DNA of 64,000 bases from Piromyces finnis. Its lineage: Eukaryota > Neocallimastigomycota > Neocallimastigomycetes > Neocallimastigales > Neocallimastigaceae. How positions within the stretch are numbered: position 1 is the stretch's first letter; each line of letters begins with the position of its first letter. Of this stretch, positions 56,240 through 64,000 are shown in pieces. Where the stretch lies: positions 1 to 64,000 of the forward strand of contig MCFH01000096.1 of NCBI GenBank assembly GCA_002104945.1, written 5' to 3'. Position numbers and translations under genes: made by a program. The notes beneath the pieces were generated by a model. It made no database searches and was not told the origin of the DNA. It saw only the letters and a list, made by a program, of their open reading frames with translations.

Positions 56240-57083
56240 TGTCACGAATACTAGTGAAAATACAATTTCAAGATCACTTGGAATTGTGAAATCACTTATG
56301 AAAATTCAAAATCAACAAATATTTTATTTTCAAGTAAATTATAAAATTTTATTAAGAAATATTTAAAAATTTAGGAAAGGTTAAAATATGACCTTAACCC
56401 TTAATAATTTTTATAATAAATAACTTTAACCCTTATCGTTAAAATGGAATAAGGAAAAACACGCGTATCTCCTCAACGAATGACGATTTTTGAATAAAAA
56501 TGTTTTGGTTATAATTACGTTCGTTAGAAAGCCACGCTCGAGACAAACAACATATCTTAAAATCAGGTCAATATCTCTGCTGGTTCACGAGATATTCCAA
56601 TTTAAAGATATTTTGTTAGCAATGATTAATTGTTTATTCAGAGAATGATCACCCCTGATATATCAAACATAAATCATTCACTCAAAGTATAAAAATTATT
56701 GTTTAATTAAATTAAAATTATTAACTATAAATTATTAACTATAAATTATTAACTATGAATTATTAACTATAAATTATTAACTATAAATTATTAACTATGA
56801 ATTATTAACTATAGATTATTAACTAGAAATTATTAACTATTAATAATAATTAATACTTAATGAGTATTACTACTAAATAATCTTATTATTATATTTTAGC
56901 AATATATTATTAAATAAAATAAAAGAAATTATTTTAACCATAATATATAATTTAATTATTCATTTATAAATCAATTAAGATTATTTTAATAAAATATTTT
57001 TTTTTTCTAACCTAGTTATCTTTTAACCTTTTATTTAATTTGATATTTTAATATTAAATTATAAGTTTAGTAAAACTTTTACA
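56240..57083. repeat. Solo LTR J (844 bp) with 5-bp target duplication
   Basis: TGTCACGAATACTAG...AAACTTTTACA is flanked by AAAAT at 56235-56239 and 57084-57088, inside the inverted E LTR. It contains a tandem array at 56716-56840. No other copy is seen in the window, so its element and orientation are unknown. Confidence 0.75.
56716..56840. repeat. 14-bp tandem repeat, about 9 copies
   Basis: The unit AAATTATTAACTAT is repeated with single-base variants (TATGAATT, TATAGATT, CTAGAAATT). It lies within solo LTR J. Confidence 0.9.
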
Positions 57084-57138
57084 AAAATTTTCTACTAATA
57101 TCAAATGTATAATATATTTATAATTATTATTTATCATC

Positions 57139-57769
57139 TGATAAATAATAATTATAAATATATTATACATTTGATATTAGTAGAAATTTTTATTATAAAA
57201 TAATTATTAAATAATTTTATATAGTTTATTATAAAAATATAATTTACATAAAATCAAATATTTTATAAATTTATATATTTGATTGGGTTAAATTATAAAA
57301 ATAATTTTTATTATAAAGAATAATAATAATTTTTAGTAGAAAATGGGAAGACTTAACATATTAATAAGAAGTTGAATTTTTAATAATAGTTAATATAGTT
57401 AGTTAAATAATACATAATAATAATTAAAAGACAAAAATAAGTTTTTATATAATAAAAATTATTGTTAAAAAAAAGTATAAAAACAATAAATAAAAGAAAA
57501 TATAAAAACGAAATTAAACTTGTCTAGTTTGTAATTATTGTGTTAATAATAAATAATATTTTATAGAATAAATCTGGTGTTATTATTCTATATAAATATT
57601 ATTAAATAATAAAACTATAAATATTATAAAATATTATAAAATAAATTAAAATAAATAATAAAACAAGTAGATATTGTTAAAGCTCGTACAATAGCTGTCG
57701 AGATAAAACAATATAAGGTAACGAATAAGTAGTTTAAAAAGTTGTAATATAACTACCAATCCGTTATCA
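57139..57769 (+). repeat. 5' LTR of E
   Basis: It runs from TGATAAATAATAATT to CCAATCCGTTATCA. TGGTGGAGAACCTCAG at 57772 begins 2 nt after it and has the form of a tRNA 3'-end complement. Its first nine bases equal those of the D primer site. Confidence 0.88.
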
Positions 57770-57869
57770 AGTGGTGGAGAACCTCAGTCGTCCCGTGGGA
57801 AAGCCGAAAATTTAAATAATTCCTATTAATTAGTATATTTAGTATAATTATCTTATTTATTTACTAAAT

Positions 57870-58724
57870 ATGACTGAAAATAAAAACAATTTTGAAAGAG
57901 CCGCTAGTATGGCTAAAGAAATAAGCCCTCTTGGCAAGAAAGATACTAAGTTCTTCAGATGGAAAATGGAACTTGAAGATATCTTAGAAGACTTAGCTCT
58001 TTCTGAAAAAGAAAAGAAGAGAATTGCTTTGCTTGCTACTACCGGTAACTCAAAGGATCTTTGTAGTGATATTTATTATGAAGATAGATCCCTATCTTAT
58101 AATGAATTTATCAATAAAATATCTAACTTATTTGAGGATGATAAAACCTCTAATAGAAACCTAAATAAGTTAGAAAAAATAAAAGTAAACAAAAGCTCTG
58201 TTAGAGAATTTAACCGTTCTTTTAACGACCTTTTGAAAGAAATTAAAGAAAGGGACAAGCCTTCTGAAGAAAGACTTGTTTTTCTTTATACAAAAGCTTT
58301 TAATAGGAGAACTTCTATATTAAATTCTCTTATTAACAAACAACCAAAAACTTTAAAGGATGCTATGGTCATTGCTATTAAAGCAGATGAGCTTCTATCT
58401 GCTTATGAAAGTGATGATGAATATGTACCCAATAAAAGAACTCAAAACAAAAATAATTATTATAAGAGAAAAATAGAAGTTGAAGATAAAACCTCTTATA
58501 ATAATAACGAAAATAATAGTAGTACTGATAATGAAAAGACTACTAAAGAAGAAGCTAAAGAATCAGATCTGGATGCTTTGACCAAAAGCTTTGCCCAGAT
58601 GAAAATTCATATCTGCCACCGTTGTAACCAGAAAGGACATGATGCCCGCTTCTGCCCAAACGAAATGACCGATGTGAACAAAATCATAGCTACCCTCCTC
58701 AAAACCCAAAACCATTTAAATTAA
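57870..58724 (+). CDS. Gag of element E (284 aa)
   Basis: This is the nucleocapsid precursor of a Ty3-type element. It starts at ATG 57870 (MTENKNNFERAASMAKEI). It has a helical capsid-like region (FFRWKMELEDILEDL, VREFNRSFNDLLKEI), a Lys/Asn/acidic linker and a C-terminal CCHC zinc knuckle (CHRCNQKGHDARFC). It ends HLN-stop, exactly as D Gag does, with slippery TTTAAAT at the end. It is homologous in layout to D Gag and F, and distinct from the Asn-tailed A/B type. Confidence 0.9.
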   Translation: MTENKNNFERAASMAKEISPLGKKDTKFFRWKMELEDILEDLALSEKEKKRIALLATTGNSKDLCSDIYYEDRSLSYNEFINKISNLFEDDKTSNRNLNKLEKIKVNKSSVREFNRSFNDLLKEIKERDKPSEERLVFLYTKAFNRRTSILNSLINKQPKTLKDAMVIAIKADELLSAYESDDEYVPNKRTQNKNNYYKRKIEVEDKTSYNNNENNSSTDNEKTTKEEAKESDLDALTKSFAQMKIHICHRCNQKGHDARFCPNEMTDVNKIIATLLKTQNHLN

Positions 58725-58749
58725 ATGGGGGAAGTTCTCAATCTTCCCC
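58715..58749 (+). promoter_or_regulatory. -1 ribosomal frameshift signal, TTTAAAT plus hairpin (E)
   Basis: T TTA AAT is at 58715-58721 with stop TAA at 58722-58724. After 6 nt a perfect 7-bp hairpin follows: GGGGAAG 58728-58734 with CTTCCCC 58743-58749, 8-nt loop. The protease frame is open in -1 through the overlap. Confidence 0.85.
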
Positions 58750-60712
58750 TTCTAACTCCAAAATTGATAATAACCAAACCCACAACATCAACAACATTAA
58801 TGAGCAAATCTATGTTGATGATACACGTGATTTCCATAAAACAAAAAAATTTCCAAATTCTAAAGAAAAATTCTCTAACCCTTTGGTGGATGATCCAATC
58901 AATGATGATGATAAGGATTACGTTACACGTGATCACGTGACAAATACAGTCGATGATAAGGACATCGAAAACCTTATTTATGCATTCAAGAGAAAAAGTT
59001 CTGAAGAAAGTGATGAAAGTGATGATGAGGATCACGTGACTCAGTCGAAGAAAAAGAAACTTCGAGAAAATCCATTACCAATACACACAAAGGCCACTCA
59101 GATGAAAGAACAGCAAGAAATTCGTAATGAGAAAAATTCAAATTTTCATACCACTACTTCCCGCCTAGACATCTTAGACCCCTCGGTAATTGCAGGCAAG
59201 AATATTTCCTCTGCTAAGATGAAAAATAAAGAAACCAGAAATAAAAGAAGAATTGGTCCAGATATACCAAGTAAACAGGACGAATTAGAAGAAGTTATAG
59301 ATAGCAAAAAGTCTCCCAAAAGCAACTATTATGACTTCCTACGTTCTATTGTCATGTTGGGCAAAAATAAAGAATATAATATTTTTGATGCCCTTAATAA
59401 TACAAATGCTGGTATCTCTTTTGCACAATTGCTTGCAGTCAGTCCTATCATCAGAAGACTTTGTGCCAAAGGTTTAAAGCTTGATCCAAATGACGTTCGG
59501 AAAATAAACGCCATTCAAAATATGGATCTTAATGATGATGATATTAATTCATTTATTAATATCATTAATGAAAATTATAATAATAAAAATAATGAAAACA
59601 ATGATGATGCTGATAATGACAATGATGATGATATTATCAATATAGCAGATAACGAAATTAATGTCATTAATAAAATCAACATTGCTTCTGTCATTGGCTC
59701 AATTGATAATAACATTGTCCGAGTTTTAGTAGATACTGGTTCTGATGTTAATGTTATTACTAAATCCTTCTTTAATTTAATATCAGCAAATCATAATATT
59801 ACACATTTTAAGAGAACTTTCTTTAAATTAGCTAGCAAACAAGTTATTTCAACAAATCAAGCTGTTAATTTAACTCTTAAATTTGGTGATTTAAAAATCT
59901 ATGCATTATTCTGGATTCTAGAAGATGAAGATTCATGTTATGATATTATATTAGGTCGTCAATCTCAAAAGAATCACCGATTATACATTGATCCTGATGA
60001 TGACTCTCTCTACATGAAAACTAATTCATCTCCTATTATGGTTGCTCGTCCCTCAAATTTTAAACAAAATAAAAATAATCTTTCAAATATTTCAATGATT
60101 CATTGTTTCAATCCATCAAATATTAATGAATCTCAATTTAATTCATTTAATAATAATATCAAAATTCAAAATTTTAATTCGACTTTTAACAATAAAAACA
60201 AACTTTTATATTCAATTAAATTTCGACATTTATTCAAATTTAAAAATAAATATTTTTATCCAAAATATCACATTTTTCATTCAAATTTCAGCAAATTTCC
60301 AAAAAGAATTAAAAACGATTCACTTATTAAATTTTCAATTAATAAGTCAAATCTTGTCGGCCGTGATGAAGCAGAAAAAACGCCAATTATTCACGAAAAA
60401 TGCCACAAAATCAAGATATATAAAAATAAAAGTAAAATTCTAAAATATAATCATTTGAATATTAATATTAACAGGAAATTAAAATCAAGAAAAAAGCGAA
60501 ATAAACAAAATGATATAATCAAAAATTCATCAAATAATTCGTTTAAGAATATATATTTCAGTATAATAAAAAGTGTAAAAGAAAGTATTTCAAATTCAAT
60601 TATTTTCAATCTAAAAGATTATATCAAATCAGTAACTTCAATTTTAAAACGACATTATTTCGACATATTAAAATCAAAATTTCATCTATTTTCAAAGTTT
60701 AAAGAAAGATAA
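58721..60712 (+). CDS. Protease-bearing ORF of element E, no RT
   Basis: About 663 codons in the -1 frame after Gag. An acidic N-terminal linker is followed by YNIFDALNNTNAGISFAQLL, homologous to the segment before the protease in D Pol. The aspartic protease has VLVDTGSDVNVITKSFF, with the catalytic Asp at 59732-59734. After an LGRQSQKNH segment the last ~250 residues are rich in Lys, Asn, Phe and Ile and resemble nothing I recognise. The frame ends KFKER-stop at 60712. RT would be expected where this tail lies. The ATG-less start implies frameshift expression. The tail may be non-homologous sequence that replaced pol, or a novel C-terminal domain. Confidence 0.85.
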   Translation, partial: LNGGSSQSSPSNSKIDNNQTHNINNINEQIYVDDTRDFHKTKKFPNSKEKFSNPLVDDPINDDDKDYVTRDHVTNTVDDKDIENLIYAFKRKSSEESDESDDEDHVTQSKKKKLRENPLPIHTKATQMKEQQEIRNEKNSNFHTTTSRLDILDPSVIAGKNISSAKMKNKETRNKRRIGPDIPSKQDELEEVIDSKKSPKSNYYDFLRSIVMLGKNKEYNIFDALNNTNAGISFAQLLAVSPIIRRLCAKGLKLDPNDVRKINAIQNMDLNDDDINSFINIINENYNNKNNENNDDADNDNDDDIINIADNEINVINKINIASVIGSIDNNIVRVLVDTGSDVNVITKSFFNLISANHNITHFKRTFFKLASKQVISTNQAVNLTLKFGDLKIYALFWILEDEDSCYDIILGRQSQKNHRLYIDPDDDSLYMKTNSSPIMVARPSNFKQNKNNLSNISMIHCFNPSNINESQFNSFNNNIKIQNFNSTFNNKNKLLYSIKFRHLFKFKNKYFYPKYHIFHSNFSKFPKRIKNDSLIKFSINKSNLVGRDEAEKTPIIHEKCHKIKIYKNKSKILKYNHLNININRKLKSRKKRNKQNDIIKNSSNNSFKNIYFSIIKSVKESISNSIIFNLKDYIKSVTSILKRHYFDILKSKFHLFSKFKER

Positions 60713-61040
60713 AACCACATTAAACATTTATATACAAATAATACGACAATTACATTACAAAAATATTTACACTACGACATTTAACAAAATTTCACTTCAT
60801 TTTTTTTATTTCTCTTTGAAAAAAAATTTTATTAATAAAAATTTTCAAATTTTTCATCATTTTTTTTATAAACCTTATTTTATATTATTTTTATCATATA
60901 TATATATATATATATAGAAAAAAAAAAAAAATTAAATTTTTAAATCTTTAGTATAAAAATATCAAAAACTTATATATTTATTATTATTTATGAATATTTT
61001 TATCAGCTACCACTAAGTCGTATCTTAGGGGAGGAAATCT
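60713..61040 (+). other. 3' non-coding region of E
   Basis: AT-rich, with a (TA) microsatellite at about 60898-60915 and A runs. It ends in the purine tract directly before the 3' LTR. Confidence 0.7.
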
Positions 61041-61670
61041 TGATAAATAATAATTATAAATATATTATACATTTGATATTAGTAGAAATTTTTATTATAA
61101 AATAATTATTAAATAATTTTATATAGTTTATTATAAAAATATAATTTACATAAAATCAAATATTTTATAAATTTATATATTTGATTGGGTTAAATTATAA
61201 AAATAATTTTTATTATAAAGAATAATAATAATTTTTAGTAGAAAATGGGAAGACTTAACATATTAATAAGAAGTTGAATTTTTAATAATAGTTAATATAG
61301 TTAGTTAAATAATACATAATAATAATTAAAAGACAAAAATAAGTTTTTATATAATAAAAATTATTGTTAAAAAAAGTATAAAAACAATAAATAAAAGAAA
61401 ATATAAAAACGAAATTAAACTTGTCTAGTTTGTAATTATTGTGTTAATAATAAATAATATTTTATAGAATAAATCTGGTGTTATTATTCTATATAAATAT
61501 TATTAAATAATAAAACTATAAATATTATAAAATATTATAAAATAAATTAAAATAAATAATAAAACAAGTAGATATTGTTAAAGCTCGTACAATAGCTGTC
61601 GAGATAAAACAATATAAGGTAACGAATAAGTAGTTTAAAAAGTTGTAATATAACTACCAATCCGTTATCA
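61041..61670 (+). repeat. 3' LTR of E
   Basis: Repeat of 57139-57769. The bases after it (CAGAA) are only loosely like those before the inverted LTR (CGAAA). Confidence 0.88.
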
Positions 61671-61677
61671 CAGAAAT

Positions 61678-62171
61678 TGTAAAAGGTTTTTATATATGTT
61701 AGTTAATAAGTTAAATATAACAAGTTAATTAAGTTAGTTATTACCTCTCTATACGAGTTAATAACTAAATAAAGTTTTATAAAAAATAATAAAAGAACTA
61801 AAATAAATATTATAACACAAAAATAAATATAACACAATAAATATTAATATGAAATATTATTTACTTAAATAATTATTATAATTATTATCTTTTATTTATT
61901 AGTTATAATTATATACATTAATTATTATTATAGCTATTAATTTACTTTAATACTAACGCTAAAGTATTTAACGTTAGTTTTGACTATACTATTTAACTAT
62001 ATGAGTTTATTTTCTTTACCACTTGATTGGGTAAAGCAAATAAACTTCCTATTTAATTAATAACCATTAATATATGGTTATGCATATATTTGGCCAATAA
62101 ATGGTGACCAGAATATATGGTTTCAATTGAAATATTTGTGGGCAAACTTATGGCCACAAATATTTCTTACA
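61678..62171 (-). repeat. 3' LTR of element C
   Basis: On the minus strand it starts TGTAAGAAATATTTGTGGCC and ends CCTTTTACA (494 bp), matching solo LTR C2. A purine tract (CTTAGGGGGGCAT complement, 62171-62183) precedes it. It may extend leftward past the E composite to 55613. Confidence 0.78.
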
Positions 62172-62192
62172 ATGCCCCCCTAAGGAGAAAAC

Positions 62193-64000
62193 CTAGGCAG
62201 GGTTTTGGACACTAACCATGAATTCCTGGTAGCATTTATCTTGAAATTCCTTGAGTAGCTTATCATAGTGGGAGTTCTTGTCAATGATATCGGCATCAAC
62301 CCACTCTTGTCTAAAGTCACTAAAGGTAGCTAAGTATTGGTAGTTATCCTTCTTTCTTCTGGCATTCATGATTTTGATAATTTTCTGGTAGCCCACTGGT
62401 GCAGGTGTTAGTTCTTCAGGTTTGTTATGGTAGGGTTCAAGTTCACTGATATGAAACACAGGGTAGACATTGGGGAAAGGTGACTTGCTGATATCTAACC
62501 GGTAGTTGAACTTGCTTTCATCAATTCCAATAACCTTGAAGGGACCGTACTTTCTTGCTTGTAGCTTGTAGAAGGGAAGAGGGTTGTAATTTTCTGGTTT
62601 TCTTAACCACACCAAATCCAGGAGCCTAATTTTAGGGTAGTTAAGTTCTCTTCTATGGTCCAAATGGTCTAAGAACCGTGTTCTTGATATGTCCAACATG
62701 TGCTTTAAGTTACCTAAGTTGTGAGCGAAGCTATCTAATATAGGAGCTTCACCAAGTGAGTGGACAAGTTCTGAGTCTTGAGGGTTCATATGTACATGGT
62801 AGTTATACAAGGCTAGGAATGGGGACTGCTTAGTAGAACTGTGCACTGCATTATTATAACAGAACTCAGCTAAGTACAAGTACTTCAACCATTCGTCGTC
62901 ATCAAAGGTCTTCACAAAGCATCTAAGGTACATACTTACGTAGGAGTTGTTACGTTCTACCTGACCAACTGTTTCATGATGGCCAGTAGTAGCAAGGTTT
63001 ACTTCTACGCCAAAGAACCCCATAATGTCCTTCCACAACTTACTAGTGAACTGGACACCACGATCCGTAGTAACCGATTTGGGACAACCATGTAACTTGA
63101 ATACATGTTGTAAGTATGCTAAGGCTGTTTCTTTAGCAGTAGGCATACTCCTAAATCCCACTAAGTGTATCATCTTGGTTAACTTATCGCTACAAACCAT
63201 GATACAACCTCTTCTAGTGACTTCTGGGGGTTCTGAGGGACTACTACCTGGTTTTCTACGTTCCTTAATAGGTAGGTCCGTCAGGAAGTCAATTTCTACT
63301 TCTTGCCAAGGTAAGTCTGCAACTTTTACCCTAGCAGCGCTACCGTACGGCTTGTGTCTGTTGTCCTTTTGGGTACAACATATGGTACAAGCTTTAATAT
63401 ATCCCGCAATGTCATCCTTCATTTTTGGCCAGTAGTAGTTTCTGGCTATCAGGTCATAAGTTTTATCTTTTCCCAGATGACCTGCTGTTTCACTATCGTG
63501 GTTAAGTTTTATGATTGTTTCTCTTAACACCTTTGGTACATATGTACGTTCTGGTGCATCCTTTCTAACAATCAACCCATTAACCATCAACCACTTCTTT
63601 TTGATGAGCTTGTGGCCTCTTTTTGCGTCAAGACCATCTCTAATTTCCCTAGCAAGCTCATCCGTGTTGTAAGCTTGTTTCAGTTCTCCTACAAAGCTTA
63701 CTTCTAACACCGCATAGCACTCTTCTTCCACGGGTGGAAATTCTTTTACCTGTTCAGGTCGAAGGAGGCTAGCTTTTTCCATCTCCAGTTGTACCTGTTC
63801 TGGAGATACCATTCTTGATAGGATATCGGCTCTACCATTCATTTTCCCTGGCCGATATATTATTTCGAAGTTGTATGCAGCAAACAGCTCTTGCCATCTT
63901 GCCTGTCTTGCTGTCAACAACTGTGGTTTTGTGGCGAACAGGAGATTCCTATGGTCACTATATACTAGGACCTTATGTTTCGCACCCATTAACAGGTGTC
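62193..64000 (-). CDS. Pol of Ty3-type element C, C-terminal part (RNase H end, integrase, chromodomain-like end)
   Basis: The frame is open to the window edge, so the protein start is outside. Visible parts: RNase H end (YSDHRNLLFATK, GKMNGRADILSRM); HHCC (LNHDSETAGHLGKDKTYDLI, CTICCTQK); integrase (IDFLTDLP, TDRGVQFTSKLW, TGHHETVGQVERNNS) giving D, D, E; then DLVWLRKPENY, ARKYGPFKVIGI and NVYPVFHISELEPYH; last, a chromodomain-like segment (IIKIMNARRKKDNYQYLATF...EWVDADII). It stops at TAG 62193-62195. Its base composition is clearly less AT-rich than every other gene here. No frameshift is seen in the visible part, so the element may be active. Confidence 0.9.
   Translation of the reverse strand, partial: HLLMGAKHKVLVYSDHRNLLFATKPQLLTARQARWQELFAAYNFEIIYRPGKMNGRADILSRMVSPEQVQLEMEKASLLRPEQVKEFPPVEEECYAVLEVSFVGELKQAYNTDELAREIRDGLDAKRGHKLIKKKWLMVNGLIVRKDAPERTYVPKVLRETIIKLNHDSETAGHLGKDKTYDLIARNYYWPKMKDDIAGYIKACTICCTQKDNRHKPYGSAARVKVADLPWQEVEIDFLTDLPIKERRKPGSSPSEPPEVTRRGCIMVCSDKLTKMIHLVGFRSMPTAKETALAYLQHVFKLHGCPKSVTTDRGVQFTSKLWKDIMGFFGVEVNLATTGHHETVGQVERNNSYVSMYLRCFVKTFDDDEWLKYLYLAEFCYNNAVHSSTKQSPFLALYNYHVHMNPQDSELVHSLGEAPILDSFAHNLGNLKHMLDISRTRFLDHLDHRRELNYPKIRLLDLVWLRKPENYNPLPFYKLQARKYGPFKVIGIDESKFNYRLDISKSPFPNVYPVFHISELEPYHNKPEELTPAPVGYQKIIKIMNARRKKDNYQYLATFSDFRQEWVDADIIDKNSHYDKLLKEFQDKCYQEFMVSVQNPA

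Larger units (their letters stand above)
55669..57136 (-). repeat. Inverted LTR of element E, split by solo LTR J
   Basis: It starts TGATAACGGATTGGTAG (reverse complement of the E LTR end) and ends TTTATCA (reverse complement of the E LTR start). The E LTR match covers 55669-56239 and 57084-57136; the middle is LTR J. It stands head to head with the 5' LTR of E, separated by 2 bp. Confidence 0.85.
57139..61670 (+). mobile_element. Non-autonomous gag-protease LTR element E
   Basis: LTRs 57139-57769 (631 bp) and 61041-61670 (630 bp) have TGATA/TATCA ends and seem to differ by one A in an A run. Between them are a candidate primer site, gag, a -1 frameshift site, a protease-bearing frame and a purine tract (TTAGGGGAGGAAATC, 61026-61040). 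No RT, RNase H or integrase is present. Both frames are open and the LTRs nearly identical, so it was probably mobilised recently by proteins from another element. Confidence 0.88.

Noticed and set aside
56716-56840. CRISPR-like array
   Set aside because: The units are contiguous 14-mers without spacers. It is a simple tandem repeat inside a solo LTR in eukaryotic DNA.

Overview
The window is a eukaryotic, very AT-rich chromosome segment made almost entirely of LTR retrotransposons, their LTRs and fragments, plus three tRNA genes. I see no host protein-coding gene. Three facts place it in a eukaryote: the tRNA genes lack encoded CCA and carry Pol III A/B boxes with T-run terminators, the Ty3/gypsy and Ty1/copia polyproteins have the usual domain orders, and the coding regions are rich in Asn and Lys codons. 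The retroelement types (chromovirus-like integrase ends, copia with a CCHC Gag) and the Ser-Met tandem tRNA gene suit an AT-rich fungus. An AT-rich amoebozoan or similar protist cannot be excluded from sequence alone.

Layout. 1-14319: two copies (B1 +, B2 -) of a deleted Ty3-type element B arranged as a ~5.2 kb near-perfect inverted repeat around 7033, with a remnant of another Ty3 element (F) between the arms. 14320-21308: a complete Ty3-type element D1 (-) with matching 832-bp LTRs, inserted 17 bp upstream of a tRNA-Ser/tRNA-Met tandem (21322-21486). 21491-23676: no gene. 23677-29585: an intact copia element (Copia-1) with one 1702-codon ORF. 29586-35580: inverted and broken Copia-1-type LTRs into which a decayed Copia-2 (-) is nested; Copia-2 carries a 427-bp insertion (H1) with a tRNA-like Pol III promoter. 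35627-35698: tRNA-Cys (-). 35765-42450: near-complete chromovirus-like element A with 5-bp target duplication. 43027-45510: solo LTRs and a Copia-3 fragment. 45515-50138: truncated D2 (+), fused tail to tail with truncated B3 (-, about 50139-55612). 55613-64000: element C (-, running off the window) whose 3' LTR region holds a composite made of an inverted E LTR (itself split by solo LTR J) and a complete gag-protease-only element E.

How the parts work together. The Ty3-type lineages A, B, D and E (and remnant F) share one expression device: gag ends at a -1 slippery heptamer (AAAAAAT, AAAAAAC or TTTAAAT), the stop codon follows almost at once, and a short hairpin lies 6-11 nt downstream; pol or pro is open in the -1 frame. 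Copia elements instead use a single ORF. The D family leaves 4-bp target duplications and sits just upstream of Pol III units, once at a real tRNA gene and once at the tRNA-like promoter inside element H2. The two copia elements appear to be primed by half-molecules of two different tRNA-Lys isoacceptors. Element E lacks reverse transcriptase, so it would depend on proteins supplied by another element.

All coordinates come from reading by eye. LTR ends supported by target duplications (A, D1, H1, J, G, C2) are good to about a base; others are approximate.
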